Part shown: piece by piece, positions 32,591-43,551 of the stretch
Layout of the letters: each line of letters starts with the position of its first letter
How positions within the stretch are numbered: position 1 is the first letter of the stretch
NCBI GenBank assembly: GCA_014381305.1
Contig: JACNLW010000047.1
Span: 1-52,817 of the forward strand
DNA length: 52,817 nucleotides
Source: Planctomycetota bacterium
Lineage (GTDB): Bacteria; Planctomycetota; Phycisphaerae; Phycisphaerales; SM1A02
Direction of reading: 5' to 3'
Notes under the pieces: model-generated
The model's input: only the letters and a program-made list of their open reading frames with translations
Databases searched by the model: none
Told to the model about the DNA's origin: nothing
Position numbers and translations under genes: made by a program

Positions 32591-35500
32591 ATGCAGAATC
32601 TTATTTGGAAGATCATCCTGATCGCACTCATTCTCATCGGCTGTGCCTTTGCAGTCACGCCGCCTGAGAAAAAAATTCGACTTGGTCGCGACCTGAGCGG
32701 TGGCGTAAGTCTTATCTATTCGGTACGCATGGATGACGATATAGTTGATCGCCAAGCAGTACTTTCACAAACTATTGAAGTGCTCAAAGACCGCGTCAAT
32801 CCCGATGGTGTTCTTGACATTCAAATGACACCACTGGGCACCGATCGCATCGAAGTCGTGATGCCATTGCCTAATGCCGAGGTGAAGGAATTAGCAGACA
32901 AATACCGTGCGAAACTCGATGTTTTACTTGAAAAAGCACAAATTAAACCAGCCGCGCTCGATCAAGCATTAGAGGAGGGGAATGCAGAGGCTACATTTGG
33001 TGGTGATGCAGCAAAGGGCCAACTTGTACAAGACTTACAGACCAAGTGGTCTGAACTGCAAGAAGCACTTTCCCAACTCAAATCAGATCCAACAGATGGA
33101 GCGTTTGAGCAACGAGTTGCTGACTTAGAAATTGATGTCGAAGATCTTCGCGAGCAATTGCTTGCAATGAGTCTTGATAAAAATGAAGTGATTCGCTTGC
33201 TGCAACTTTCAAGAGAAGGTGAACCGCTTCGTGACGATAATGGGTATGTTCTACGCGATGAGCAAACGGATGAAGTTCTTCGAGGAACTCCACCACGTGA
33301 TGCTGCCTTAGTCGAACTTGGTTCTGTGTATCCACACCTTTCGGAGCAACTCGGTGCACTTGTAGGTGACTTTGATGAGTATCAAACAAAGCGGACTGGT
33401 TTTGATGACCCAGAAGATCTTATTCGCATGCTTCGAGGTGCAGGCGTTTTGGAATTCCGCATTGCAATTTCTTCAGGCAAGGCAGAAGGCGTTGATGTTG
33501 CGGGTCTTCGTGCACAACTTGCAAAAGTTGGTCCAGACAATACCGACTCAACAGTAGCAAGTTGGTTTCCTATTAATGAGGTAAATGCGTGGGCTGATAC
33601 ACCTGCACAACGAGCAACGCTACGAGCTGATGTTCAAACTTATTTTGCTTCAACGCGTTCACTTGAAGCAGCAGAATATGATGGTGATTTTTACTTGCTG
33701 TTGTACGATGATGACCCTCGTGCAATGACGCACCGCGGTGGCAAAAAATGGTCTGTCACATCTGCATATTCTTCAGCGGATGATTTCGGGCGACCTGCAG
33801 TCGCATTTCGTCTTGATGCTTCTGGTGCGTCAACTATGGGTCGCCTCACTGGTGCTCACGTCAATGAGCCAATGGCCATTGTTTTGGATGATCAGGTGTA
33901 CACGGTTGCGAATATATCCACGCAAATTAATGGTCAAGGTCAAATTACAGGTAGTTTCTCGCAAGCTGAAGTTGATTATCTTCTTCGCGTCCTCGCTGCT
34001 GGTTCGCTGGAGGCTCGCCTGAGTTCAGAGCCAATTGCAGTGAACATTATTGGTCCAACAATTGGTCAAGATAACCTTGGACGTGGACTTTCAGCATTTG
34101 GATATTCAGTTATCGCTGTCATGGCGTTTATGTTGTTTTACTATCTCGCTGCAGGCTTGGTAGCTGACTTCGCGCTTCTTGCAAACGGTCTCATCATTTT
34201 TGGTGTCATGGCATTGATTGATGGTACGTTCACATTGCCCGGTTTGGCAGGTGTCGTGCTTACGATGGGTATGGCAGTGGACGCGAACGTGTTGATTTAT
34301 GAACGTATTCGCGAGGAACTCGCCGCAGGTGCCCGCGATCTGCGGGAGGCGATCCGAGAAGGGTACAACAAAGTATTCAGCACGATTATCGATGCGAACT
34401 TGACCAACCTTATTGTTTGTTTTGTGTTGTATAAAACTGCAACAACTGAAGTTAAGGGTTTTGCGGTTACGCTTTCAATCGGTATTGTTGCAACGCTCTT
34501 TACGTCTCTCTTTATGACTCGCGTCATTTTTACGATTTATGCGAACGTTCTTGGACGCCGAACACTTCCTATGTTGCCGACAGTATTCCCCGCGGTAGCA
34601 CGAGTGTTGCATCCAAATTGGAACTGGGTGGGCATGCGGAAAGTTTTCTGGACGATTAGTACAATTGCCCTTGTTGTTTCGATTTGGGCAGTGATGCAAA
34701 GGGGCGTACAAATTCTTGACACGGAGTTCCGTGGTGGCGTTTCGATCACAATGCGAACGAAGCCAATAGATGAGGGAAGGCTGATGCTTCCACATACTGG
34801 CGATGGTTCGGTTGAAGCTCGCGTCCATGCAATTGGTGAAGCGGTTACAGGCGATACGATGAAGGACAAAATCCTTGCTGAACTCTCTGGTGCCACAGTA
34901 CTTACAGTCGGTGATGCTCAGGTGAACGATGAAGGAAACGTCGTTTCTGATGGTTTCCAGATCAAAATCGCAAACCCTCCAACGATTGAAGATGAAACTG
35001 TTGTGACAGCAATTGTTGTAGAGGCGATCACTGAAGCATTTGGCGCAGATCTTGACGTGCCACCTGCGCTGACATTTGCGGGTGTTAAAACAAGAGATTT
35101 TCAAAAATACACATATCAAGTATCCAGAGAACATGAAACACTTGGAGACGTCCTTGGTGAAGGCATGAGAGGTGGCGTCAGTGATTTTCGTGGCGGTGTT
35201 ATTGTTCATGTAGATAACATTTTCCCAGCAGTAACACTTGAAGATGTTGAGAACCGAGTTGACCGAATGCGTCAACAGCCAGAATATGCACGTGATGCAG
35301 CTGGTCGCGAAGTAAAAGTGTTTGGTGTGAAGCGGGGTGATGGTGACAGCTATAGTTCGGTTGCTGTTGCAGTGTATGACCCCGACATGAATTACCTTCG
35401 AAACGATCCAGAACTTGTTGACGAACGCGTTGCTGCAATAGAATGGCAACTTGTCGAAACTGCTTTGAGCCAACCGCAAAGTTTGGATCAAGTGAGCAGT

Positions 35501-36085
35501 TTCTCTTCACAAATTGCTCGCACGATGAAAGCGAATGCAATTGTTGCAGTTGTTTTATCCTTGCTTGGCATTCTTGCGTACATCTGGTTTAGATTTGGTT
35601 CACTTCGATATTCACTCGCAGCAATTGTTGCCTTGATGCACGATGTGATGATCACGTTGGGTGCGCTTGCAATTGCAGGATTCGTTGCAAATGAAGCATT
35701 CTTTAGTCAAACACTGAAGATAGAAGCATTCCAAATAGACCTTGGTGTGATCGCAGCCCTCTTGACCGTGATCGGGTACTCCCTGAACGATACGATTGTT
35801 ATTCTTGATCGTGTTCGCGAAAATCGTGGGAAGCGACCATTGCCGACAATGGAAATTGTCAACAATTCAATTAATCAAACGATTAGTCGTACCGTACTGA
35901 CTTCATTCACAACCTTGATCGCAGTCGCCATTATTTACATGGCTGGTGGCAGTGGCATTCGCCCATTTGCTTTCTGCTTGTTGGTTGGAATCTTGGTCGG
36001 TACGTACAGTTCAGTTGCCGTTGCTGCACCTTTGGTATTCAAGGGTCACTCGCCACGTGCAAACCGGTCTGAAACTGACGCATGA
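32591..36085 (+). CDS. secDF: Fused SecD-SecF protein-export protein
   Basis: An 1164-residue single chain with SecD followed by SecF, expected to hold 12 membrane helices and to use the proton gradient to pull proteins out of the SecYEG channel. SecD features: first helix at residues 5-22, DLSGGVSLIY, GVLEFR and the transmembrane motif GMAVDANVLIYERIREEL. SecF features: TEFRGGVSI and GYSLNDTIVILDRVREN. Between the two halves of the SecD periplasmic base an extra helical segment (about 98-270, with QDLQTKWSELQEALSQL) is inserted. The start has AAGAA directly upstream rather than a strong ribosome site. Confidence 0.94.
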   Translation: MQNLIWKIILIALILIGCAFAVTPPEKKIRLGRDLSGGVSLIYSVRMDDDIVDRQAVLSQTIEVLKDRVNPDGVLDIQMTPLGTDRIEVVMPLPNAEVKELADKYRAKLDVLLEKAQIKPAALDQALEEGNAEATFGGDAAKGQLVQDLQTKWSELQEALSQLKSDPTDGAFEQRVADLEIDVEDLREQLLAMSLDKNEVIRLLQLSREGEPLRDDNGYVLRDEQTDEVLRGTPPRDAALVELGSVYPHLSEQLGALVGDFDEYQTKRTGFDDPEDLIRMLRGAGVLEFRIAISSGKAEGVDVAGLRAQLAKVGPDNTDSTVASWFPINEVNAWADTPAQRATLRADVQTYFASTRSLEAAEYDGDFYLLLYDDDPRAMTHRGGKKWSVTSAYSSADDFGRPAVAFRLDASGASTMGRLTGAHVNEPMAIVLDDQVYTVANISTQINGQGQITGSFSQAEVDYLLRVLAAGSLEARLSSEPIAVNIIGPTIGQDNLGRGLSAFGYSVIAVMAFMLFYYLAAGLVADFALLANGLIIFGVMALIDGTFTLPGLAGVVLTMGMAVDANVLIYERIREELAAGARDLREAIREGYNKVFSTIIDANLTNLIVCFVLYKTATTEVKGFAVTLSIGIVATLFTSLFMTRVIFTIYANVLGRRTLPMLPTVFPAVARVLHPNWNWVGMRKVFWTISTIALVVSIWAVMQRGVQILDTEFRGGVSITMRTKPIDEGRLMLPHTGDGSVEARVHAIGEAVTGDTMKDKILAELSGATVLTVGDAQVNDEGNVVSDGFQIKIANPPTIEDETVVTAIVVEAITEAFGADLDVPPALTFAGVKTRDFQKYTYQVSREHETLGDVLGEGMRGGVSDFRGGVIVHVDNIFPAVTLEDVENRVDRMRQQPEYARDAAGREVKVFGVKRGDGDSYSSVAVAVYDPDMNYLRNDPELVDERVAAIEWQLVETALSQPQSLDQVSSFSSQIARTMKANAIVAVVLSLLGILAYIWFRFGSLRYSLAAIVALMHDVMITLGALAIAGFVANEAFFSQTLKIEAFQIDLGVIAALLTVIGYSLNDTIVILDRVRENRGKRPLPTMEIVNNSINQTISRTVLTSFTTLIAVAIIYMAGGSGIRPFAFCLLVGILVGTYSSVAVAAPLVFKGHSPRANRSETDA

Positions 36086-36162
36086 TGTAACTTTTCGCAC
36101 TGATTTCAAGTAAAACAAGACAAGACGCCGATTCATAGATAGAAGCCAAGGAGGGCTATCTT

Positions 36163-36858
36163 ATGTCAGGCACATCAAAAGCCGTATTATCAATTTGTGT
36201 TCTTCTTCTTGCAGGTCTTGTTGTTTACTACGGCATGGCGCCTGCAAATACACCGCAATTCGCAGTTGGAGACATCCCAACACGAGCCAAGCCCGATGAG
36301 GTTCAACTGTTTGGGCGAGACCTTGAAGCCGCGGCTGCAGCGCTTGGTATTGCGCCTCCGATCATCGAAATTGCAGAGACCTCACCAGTTGTTGAGGAAA
36401 TCGAAGAACCCCAAGAGGCGCTTGCTGATGCAGAAGTGACTCAGCCGGCATCTGTCGATGAATCAGTACAAGAAAAACCTGTAAAGAAGGATCTCATTCT
36501 TTACACAGTTGTTTCTGGTGACACGCTCGGCGGCATCGCTCACAAATTGCTTGGGTCTGCGAAGTATGCCTCCAATATTGCAGCATTGAATAACATCGAT
36601 GATCCGCGAACGATCCAATTGGGTCGAACGCTACGAATTCCTGAAATGAAGGCAACTCCTTCAAGCCCTGTCGTCGCAAATCCAGATATTCCTGAAAATG
36701 TAACTACCCATGTCATTCGAGATGGCGAAACATTGAGTGATATTGCTTCTGATTACCTAGGTTCCCCTCATAAATGGATGCAAATCTGGGAAGCGAACAA
36801 ATCTCGCCTCTCAAACCCAGACCGTCTTAAAGTTGGCGTTTCAATCGTGATCCCATAA
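36163..36858 (+). CDS. Membrane-anchored protein with two LysM domains
   Basis: The 231-residue product has AAGGAGG upstream of the ATG. One N-terminal membrane helix (about 7-26) is followed by an acidic, Pro/Glu-rich linker to about residue 108, then two LysM domains. The first is around YTVVSGDTLGGIAHKLLG and the second around HVIRDGETLSDIASDYLG. LysM domains bind peptidoglycan or chitin-type glycans, so it probably acts as a wall-binding tether. It follows secDF by 77 bp and may share its transcript. Confidence 0.87.
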   Translation: MSGTSKAVLSICVLLLAGLVVYYGMAPANTPQFAVGDIPTRAKPDEVQLFGRDLEAAAAALGIAPPIIEIAETSPVVEEIEEPQEALADAEVTQPASVDESVQEKPVKKDLILYTVVSGDTLGGIAHKLLGSAKYASNIAALNNIDDPRTIQLGRTLRIPEMKATPSSPVVANPDIPENVTTHVIRDGETLSDIASDYLGSPHKWMQIWEANKSRLSNPDRLKVGVSIVIP

Positions 36859-36876
36859 CAACAACGGGTCAGTACG

Positions 36877-37692
36877 ATGTGTCGTATGCAACAAATAAAT
36901 TGGCAGATCGAAGGCAGTGGGGGTGAAGCGATTCATGGAACGACACATGCTGTTGTTGGTGAGGCAACCTGTAATTTAATTATTGCACATGGATTCAAGG
37001 GGTATAAGGAGTACGGTCTATTCCCTTGGCTTGCGAATAAGGCTGCAGAAGCAGGAGCAATCACGCATCGCTTTAACTTTTCTCATTCAGGGATGCTCGC
37101 TGGCGATGGGCCATTTGAGCGACCCGATCTCTTTGAAGCAGCGTCATGGAATACGCAGGTAGACGACCTGCAAGCGGTGATTGCACACTGCGCAACTGAT
37201 CTTCCTACAATTCTTCTAGGACATTCAAGAGGCGGCGTAGCAATCCTCTTGGCAGCAGGAAGAGGGGCAATAAGTGTTGAATACCTCATTCCGCTCTCAG
37301 CACCATCAACGTGCAATCCACTCTCTGAAGAGATGCAGCAGGAAATGTTACGCAATGGGTTTCTCGAAAGTCCCTCTTCACGAACAGATCAAAAACTACG
37401 TATTGGAAGAATTTTCCTTGATGAGCAATTAGCAGATCCTGAACAACATGATTTACTTGCTCTCGTTGAGAATATTGACGTACCTATTACTGTCATTCAT
37501 GGCGAAGATGACGAAACTGTTTTAGTTTCATCTGGAGAAGCTATTGTAAAAGTTGCTAAGAATGCAATCTTCAAGCCGATTCATGGGGGGAATCATGTGT
37601 TTAACACACCAAATCCATTTCCGATCGATGGTGAACCATCTACGCAGTTAGCGGAAGTATGGAACGTTCTCGAAACAATTATTCGGTCGTAA
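36877..37692 (+). CDS. Alpha/beta hydrolase
   Basis: A 271-residue cytoplasmic protein with the nucleophile elbow GHSRGG, an acid-loop segment HGEDDETV and a C-terminal GGNHVFN supplying the catalytic His. The early [10 protein letters not shown] motif supplies the oxyanion region. These fit the dienelactone-hydrolase-like or serine esterase group; the substrate is unknown. The start could be 36877 or 36886. The last 14 bp overlap the 3' end of the convergent smc gene. Confidence 0.85.
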   Translation: MCRMQQINWQIEGSGGEAIHGTTHAVVGEATCNLIIAHGFKGYKEYGLFPWLANKAAEAGAITHRFNFSHSGMLAGDGPFERPDLFEAASWNTQVDDLQAVIAHCATDLPTILLGHSRGGVAILLAAGRGAISVEYLIPLSAPSTCNPLSEEMQQEMLRNGFLESPSSRTDQKLRIGRIFLDEQLADPEQHDLLALVENIDVPITVIHGEDDETVLVSSGEAIVKVAKNAIFKPIHGGNHVFNTPNPFPIDGEPSTQLAEVWNVLETIIRS

Positions 37693-40600
37693 CAGTTTCT
37701 TCCGTCGTGACTGTTGTTTCAACAATTGGCAGACTCTCTTCTCGCTTGTGTGCTGAAGCAGCAATTGTGCCGTTGTCACCAACTTCATCGACAGTTACTG
37801 AAACGCGTTTAGAAACACCACGTTCTTGCATTGTTACACCATAGAGTTTGTCGCACTCCATCATCGTCCGCTTGTGGTGTGTAATCACAATGAAGTGACT
37901 GTTATCTAGGAAACCATGAAGCGAGCGACTGAAACGATGTGTATTTGCTTCATCGAGCGCCGCATCAACTTCGTCAAGAATACAGAATGGTGAAGGTTTA
38001 GCACGGAAAATACTGAGCAGAAGTGCAACAGCAGTCATTGCTTGTTCGCCTCCAGAGAGTTGGCTGATCACTCTTGGCTGTTTGCCTGGAGGTTTTGCCT
38101 TGATTTCTATTCCTGCTTCAAGAAGGTCAATGTTTCCGTTTTCGTCTGGAAGCAACATCATGTCGGCGCTGCCGCCACCAAAGAGATGGCGGAACGTCCC
38201 ATTTTTGCCGGCAAAGTTTTCACGGATGTCGTTGAAGACTTCTTCAAAACGAGTTTTGCTGAGATCTTCGAGTTCAGTAATTAATGAAACAAGCGTTTCT
38301 TTCGCAGCATCGATATCTACGACTTGATTTGCCAAATCCACATTTCGATCTGCAAGTGTGACTTCTTCTTCGATTGCATCAAGATTTACATTCCCGAGTT
38401 TTTTGATTTCTATACGAAGATCTTCTGATTCAGTGTCCATTGCATCGCGATCTTCCGCAGGACGTACTGCATCATCATTTGTTTCACTCCACTGTGCGTA
38501 TGTTGGTCGTACATCGATTTCGAGATCCTCGAGTGATCGTTCCTCAAGATTTTCTCTTCGAATTTCAGCCTCACGTCGACTGAGCTCGATCGCGTTGAGA
38601 TCTCGTTCAAGGTGCGTCGCTTTTTCACGAGTATGTTGTAAATTATTCGCAGCTTCTTCTAGGGAAGTGTTGATTTCATCAGTCTTTTCATTAAACGTCG
38701 CAAGTTCTTCTTTTAGTACTTCGATTTTGCTCGACTTGGAATTGATTTCATCAACGGCATCTTGTTGCGATCCTTCAAACTGTTCAATTTGTCCAAGCCT
38801 TCTCGTGACTTGCCCTTGGAAGAGTTCACGCTGACGAGTTGCTTCTTCGATTGCAGCATCCATGTGCCGGAGTTCCCGTCGGTTTGCTTCGTGCTTCTCG
38901 CCGATTTGTCCGAGGTCCACACGTGCAGAAGTCAGTTTTTCAGTGCTGAGTCTTGCTTGCTCTAGCGATTGTTCAAGTTCTTCACGGACACCGTTTCGTT
39001 GTGCCCCGAGGGTAGCGACTTGCTGCGCACATTGGGTTGCCTGTTCTTCTGCAACACGATGATCAGTTTGTGCTTGCCGGATACTTGTTTCTACTTCTTC
39101 ATTTTCATCTTGTAGAACAACATGCTGCCGGTTTGTTCGTTGCAAGTCATCATTGAGGCGTTGTTGTTGGTATTCCGCTTCAACAACCGTGTTTCTTGCA
39201 TCTCTAACCCGTTGCGCTGAATCACGTTGTTGTGTTTTTGCTTGTTCATTTTCATGCAATAAATCACTGAGCTGGGTTTGGCGTTGATCAATTTGTTGAT
39301 CAAGGGCAGAAACCTCTACGCCAAGGGCGCCGAGTTCTATTCGCCGAGTAAGCCAACCCGTTTGGCTTGAAGTGGATGATTGACCAATATAGACTCGCCC
39401 ATCAACTTCAAGCAATTCGCCGTTCTTTGTGACGAAACGCCATCCAGGCATCGTTGCTTTCATTTCCCACGCTGTATGTAAGTTAGGAACAACTGCAGTA
39501 GTGCCAAGTAAACTCTCAACGGCATTTTTTGCATTTTCCTTGACTTTAATGATTGAAAGAAGGGGCGTGATTGAAGGATGGTCAAACGAAGTGAGTCGTT
39601 CTTTTACAACTGTGTCGGCAGCAATGAGCCCTACTCTTCCAACGACAGATTGCAATATTGTTTGTATGTTTTGTATCGCTGTGGTGTTATCAACAAGCAA
39701 CAGTTGAATGTTTGTTCCAAGGGCTGCTTCAACAAGGCTTGCATCAGCGTGATTAGTGTCTATCGCATCACCAATGAGTCCTTGGATTCCTTCGAACTGT
39801 TCTTGATTGTCTAGAACATGTTTGACAGCATCGGTGAGTCCCTCGCGAGCTTCTTGCATTTCTTCAAGCAGATGCAATCTAGAACCCGACGCAGCTCGCT
39901 GATGTCGCATCGTCTCAAGATCGGTAGTCAGTTCCTCGGCTTGTTTGCCAAGGGAAGCCGCTGCTTTGTCATGCGAACGGAGTACCTCTTCGTGTTTTTC
40001 GACAGTGGCTTGTGCACCGTGTAGTTCAGTTGTTGTTGTGTCAAGACGTTGTTCAAGATCAGAAATTTCTTCGCGTAACTGCGATTGGTTTGAAGCAAGG
40101 CGCTCTCGTTGCTTGGTCAAACTTGAAAGTCGTTCTTTCGCAGATTCAAAACGAGATCGATATTGCGACTCGTCAGATGCTGCCGTCTCAATTTCCTCTT
40201 GGACTGTTGCAAGTCGATCTTGGAGTGAAACAGCTTTTTGTTGGCATTGCGCATGGCGAGTCGTGATTGTTTCAACTGCTCGATCAGCGTCAGCTAATCG
40301 TTCTGCGGATGCTGCGATTTCTTCTTTTACATCTTCTCGCTGGGCAGAGATTGATTCAAGCCGCGCTCTGAGTTTGCCTAGTTGGATTCGTTCGTCTTCA
40401 ACTTGTTCTCTTGTTTCACCAATCGAACGAGTCAACATCTCGTTTCGTTGATTGGCATGCCTGAGAGCCGCTTCATCTTCAGTTTGTTGATGCAAAAGGG
40501 TCTGATATTTCTTTTGTAACTCATCTTTTGCAACTTCTCTAGATCGTTTCGTATCTTCGAGTTCAATGAGCGTTGCGCTGAGATCAGTTCGTTCCTTTTC

Positions 40601-41386
40601 GATGGATGCAAGTTGGCTTGTTAATCCCATTACTTGTGTGTGCAGTTCATGAAATTGGTCTAGTGCAATTGCAGTTTTTAGTTCTTTCCAGCGAGCGTCG
40701 AGCCCTGTAAATTTTCGAGCCTTTTCTGCTTGCCCGCGAACGATGCGAAGTCTTCGTTCGGTACTTGCGAGTTGTTCTCGAATGCGTACTAGATTTACTT
40801 CTGTTCGTTCAAGTTTTCGTTCGGATTCTTTGCGGCGAGTTTTGAACCGCGAAATGCCCGCAGCTTCTTCAAGAATGTTTCGGCGTTCAACGGGGTTCGC
40901 TTGCAACATCGCAGCAACTCGACCCTGCTCAATGATGGAGTATGCGTTTGTGCCGATACCGGTGTCTAAGAATAGTTCTCGAATATCTTTGAGGCGAACC
41001 TTTGCGCCATTGATTAAATATTCACTTCGACCATCTCTGTAAAGGCGGCGAGTGACACCAACCTCATCTGTGTCAACTGAAAGGAACCGGCGATCGGCAG
41101 CGTCTTTTGCATTTTTATTTGTGACAGGGTTGTCAAAGGTTAACGTGACTGCAGCAGCGCCGAGTGGTTTGCGAACAGCGGAGCCTGCGAAGATCACATC
41201 AAGCATTGCTTCGCCGCGTAAACTTTTTGCGGAGCGTTCGCCTAGAACCCATCGCAGAGCGTCAACAACATTTGATTTACCACAACCGTTTGGACCAACG
41301 ATCCCAACGATCGGTGCATCGAAAAGAAACTCCGTCGTGTCGGCGAAGGATTTGAATCCAGCGATTGTTATTTTTGATAGTCGCAT
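37679..41386 (-). CDS. smc: Chromosome segregation protein SMC
   Basis: A 1235-residue condensin ATPase. The N-terminal head has Walker [21 protein letters not shown], two long coiled coils flank a hinge near the middle ([20 protein letters not shown] region), and the C-terminal head has the signature [14 protein letters not shown] and Walker [17 protein letters not shown]. It compacts and segregates the chromosome with ScpA/ScpB, which are not in the window. A short Thr/Glu-rich tail ([10 protein letters not shown]) ends the protein. The ribosome site CAGGAGG precedes the ATG, and a structured leader of roughly 140 nt is predicted. Confidence 0.95.
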   Translation of the reverse strand: MRLSKITIAGFKSFADTTEFLFDAPIVGIVGPNGCGKSNVVDALRWVLGERSAKSLRGEAMLDVIFAGSAVRKPLGAAAVTLTFDNPVTNKNAKDAADRRFLSVDTDEVGVTRRLYRDGRSEYLINGAKVRLKDIRELFLDTGIGTNAYSIIEQGRVAAMLQANPVERRNILEEAAGISRFKTRRKESERKLERTEVNLVRIREQLASTERRLRIVRGQAEKARKFTGLDARWKELKTAIALDQFHELHTQVMGLTSQLASIEKERTDLSATLIELEDTKRSREVAKDELQKKYQTLLHQQTEDEAALRHANQRNEMLTRSIGETREQVEDERIQLGKLRARLESISAQREDVKEEIAASAERLADADRAVETITTRHAQCQQKAVSLQDRLATVQEEIETAASDESQYRSRFESAKERLSSLTKQRERLASNQSQLREEISDLEQRLDTTTTELHGAQATVEKHEEVLRSHDKAAASLGKQAEELTTDLETMRHQRAASGSRLHLLEEMQEAREGLTDAVKHVLDNQEQFEGIQGLIGDAIDTNHADASLVEAALGTNIQLLLVDNTTAIQNIQTILQSVVGRVGLIAADTVVKERLTSFDHPSITPLLSIIKVKENAKNAVESLLGTTAVVPNLHTAWEMKATMPGWRFVTKNGELLEVDGRVYIGQSSTSSQTGWLTRRIELGALGVEVSALDQQIDQRQTQLSDLLHENEQAKTQQRDSAQRVRDARNTVVEAEYQQQRLNDDLQRTNRQHVVLQDENEEVETSIRQAQTDHRVAEEQATQCAQQVATLGAQRNGVREELEQSLEQARLSTEKLTSARVDLGQIGEKHEANRRELRHMDAAIEEATRQRELFQGQVTRRLGQIEQFEGSQQDAVDEINSKSSKIEVLKEELATFNEKTDEINTSLEEAANNLQHTREKATHLERDLNAIELSRREAEIRRENLEERSLEDLEIDVRPTYAQWSETNDDAVRPAEDRDAMDTESEDLRIEIKKLGNVNLDAIEEEVTLADRNVDLANQVVDIDAAKETLVSLITELEDLSKTRFEEVFNDIRENFAGKNGTFRHLFGGGSADMMLLPDENGNIDLLEAGIEIKAKPPGKQPRVISQLSGGEQAMTAVALLLSIFRAKPSPFCILDEVDAALDEANTHRFSRSLHGFLDNSHFIVITHHKRTMMECDKLYGVTMQERGVSKRVSVTVDEVGDNGTIAASAHKREESLPIVETTVTTEETVTTE

Positions 41387-41411
41387 CTTGAAAGACCTCC
41401 TGTCTCGGACT

Positions 41412-41510
41412 CGACTTCGTCCTGAAGTCGCCCCTCAGTACACCTTGAAGGTAAAGGGTAAACGCTCCCTACGAGCCAGAAAAGAGAGATTTTTCATACT
41501 ACTTCTGGCT
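41412..41510 (-). promoter_or_regulatory. Two hairpins in the smc leader
   Basis: Perfect stems CGACTTC / GAAGTCG (41412-41430, loop GTCCT) and AGCCAGAA / TTCTGGCT (arms 41474-41481 and 41503-41510) lie between the predicted smc promoter and the ribosome site. A regulatory role is possible but unproven. Confidence 0.4.
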
Positions 41511-41531
41511 TACCGCATTGGTGTATGCGTC

Positions 41532-41560
41532 ATCATAGCGTAGAAATGAGGTTTGGCTAA
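41532..41560 (-). promoter_or_regulatory. Candidate smc promoter
   Basis: On the minus strand, TTAGCC and TATGAT are spaced by 17 bp (41555-41560 and 41532-41537). The -10 is good and the -35 weak. The remainder of the 41387-41581 gap has no gene. Confidence 0.35.
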
Positions 41561-41581
41561 GTATAAAATGCCGTTTTTAGG

Positions 41582-43465
41582 CTATTTTGCATCTTCTTCG
41601 ACGATGGGGGGCCTTTTGATGTCTATAAATCGCGGTGCTTCATCATCTTCGACAATATCATCAAAATTTTTCCTAGGTTCAATGTATGTATTTGATGTAA
41701 GTTTATTGATTGCAGCAAGTAAGCGATCTTGTTGTGCTTTAAAATCAACTCTGCTGTCTTTTGAACTGAGGAGATATTCTTCCCTCCAAAGTGAATGGAG
41801 TACACCTACTGTACGTGAGTAGGAGAGGTTCAAACCTTCGGATGGAGATTCTGGGATTGGCTTGTGTGCTAAGAAACAGATGAAAGACGGAAGGGTCGTT
41901 GAAGATTGTTTTTCTACAATTCCACGTTGATCTTTTGCTTGATAGCGAACATCAATAACATCTTTTTCGTTCGATTCTTTGATGATCAGTCTGTGTGACC
42001 ATGTGTCGAACATAATAGGTTGTTGAATCTTAAGATCGCCAAGGAGGATAATTCTAGGAAGACCCGCTTGCGTGCAATAGATCAGTGGGTAATCACTTTC
42101 TGCAACAAAAAGCTCAAACTTTTTATCAATCACGCCTCCCTTCATTGTGTAATCGCCTCTATCAATCAGTGCTTCGGCAGTACGCAATCGTATTTCTAAA
42201 TTCTCATCATTTATAAGTGGTCTTAGACCTAATTCAATTTGAGGATCAGTTGGCATTTCTTTGAGCAAGTCAATTGCTTCAAGCCTACCACTGAATCCAA
42301 TGCCATTGATCGCTGCATCGAGAAGATGTGGAATCACAATGGGATCGCCGAGTCGACCGCCAGTGCGCATTGCAGCGAGACGCGGTAAATCTTCAGCGTA
42401 ATCGTAGAGTTCTCTAATGACAGTAAGTGAACGATCCCCAATCGCTTGCCATCGCCAAGAAGCAGCATCAGCATTTTTCGGGCTTGGATCAGCAACAAGA
42501 AGTCGCTTGATATCGAGCGCATTTTTTTCAGCATTTTTCGTCCGAAGATTAATATGCAGCATGAGATTCATAAAGTCATCAACAGATTCACTCCAAGACG
42601 GGGGGACGGTGATATCAATCAATTCGTCATTCATCGCACGGGCTGTGACTGTGCCTTGTCCCGGTTCCTCAGGAAAACGCCTATTAATTGCAGTTTGGAT
42701 ATCGATTGTTCGATTGTGACTTGGCGAAAACAACACAAGTTGCATTGAAATAGTTTTCGTTACCTCGCCGCCTTCAAGAATGCGACCCGAAGTTCGGTGA
42801 ATCGAATCACTGCCAACAGCCTCGGGATCTGCGAAGGGGTTGATAAAAATAGGGCCTTGCGCAATAGCAATATCTTTTGCTTGTGTTCGACCAGTTCGCA
42901 AGTCACCAATGCGGAGTATTGTTGGTAGGAGGGTGCCACCTTCCAAACTTGATGTTCCACTACTTGGTTCTACAAATATTTGTACATCAAAGAGCGTACC
43001 TTTTAGATCAGGATGATCTTTTCGAACGCCAGTTGGTGCAGGTTTTTTTCCAGTAGCAACTTGGGGAATAATGCCTTCGACGATTACAACTGCAGTGTCC
43101 TTGGAATCGAGGAGCGCTTCGGGTGTAAGTCCTCCCCAGCCTCTTGTTGATTCGCCAACGCCTCTTTTTGCAAGGTCAGCAATCATGTGCGCACGAACCT
43201 GTGGTGGAACGTCTTGCGATCCAGTCCCATCAAGGTTTACAACAAGTCCGTACCCTGCGGCAATGAGTGGTTTGTACTCATCACGATATTCCTTTGTGTA
43301 TCCACGGAGCGCAACGTGTTGTTTTACCGTCCCTCGAAGCATATTTGGAACTTCACCATTGAATGTAGGTCTCGCTCGTTTTGGGAGTTTCTTTTGATCT
43401 GCACGCTCGATTGTGTCGCAGCCTGCAATAAGGAACAAAATTGTGATCAGTGCAATAATTCGCAT
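41582..43465 (-). CDS. FlgI-like lipoprotein with HEAT-like repeats
   Basis: The 627-residue product starts at the ATG at 43465, giving a lipoprotein signal ending in FLIAGCD (Cys16). Residues about 40-290 resemble the flagellar P-ring protein FlgI: GYGLVVNLDGTGSQ, SSLEGGTLLPTILR and IAIAQGP all match that family's pattern. Residues about 340-460 form helical repeats of HEAT type (IPHLLDAAINGIGFSGRLEA). The C-terminal part is not recognised. No flagellar gene lies nearby and classical FlgI is not a lipoprotein, so this is probably a FlgI-derived envelope protein with another job. Confidence 0.72.
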   Translation of the reverse strand: MRIIALITILFLIAGCDTIERADQKKLPKRARPTFNGEVPNMLRGTVKQHVALRGYTKEYRDEYKPLIAAGYGLVVNLDGTGSQDVPPQVRAHMIADLAKRGVGESTRGWGGLTPEALLDSKDTAVVIVEGIIPQVATGKKPAPTGVRKDHPDLKGTLFDVQIFVEPSSGTSSLEGGTLLPTILRIGDLRTGRTQAKDIAIAQGPIFINPFADPEAVGSDSIHRTSGRILEGGEVTKTISMQLVLFSPSHNRTIDIQTAINRRFPEEPGQGTVTARAMNDELIDITVPPSWSESVDDFMNLMLHINLRTKNAEKNALDIKRLLVADPSPKNADAASWRWQAIGDRSLTVIRELYDYAEDLPRLAAMRTGGRLGDPIVIPHLLDAAINGIGFSGRLEAIDLLKEMPTDPQIELGLRPLINDENLEIRLRTAEALIDRGDYTMKGGVIDKKFELFVAESDYPLIYCTQAGLPRIILLGDLKIQQPIMFDTWSHRLIIKESNEKDVIDVRYQAKDQRGIVEKQSSTTLPSFICFLAHKPIPESPSEGLNLSYSRTVGVLHSLWREEYLLSSKDSRVDFKAQQDRLLAAINKLTSNTYIEPRKNFDDIVEDDEAPRFIDIKRPPIVEEDAK

Positions 43466-43551
43466 CTGGGGATTGTAGACCATTTATGCCTGTGGTCAAC
43501 GTGATTTTGTGTATGAAAAATCACACTCTTGGAAAAGAATTGTATAAAAAA

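Noticed and set aside
34475-35491. 338-codon minus-strand open frame inside secDF
   Set aside because: It is antisense to a certain gene, its translation is rich in Cys, His and Asn with no domain, and its frame follows from the codon bias of secDF.
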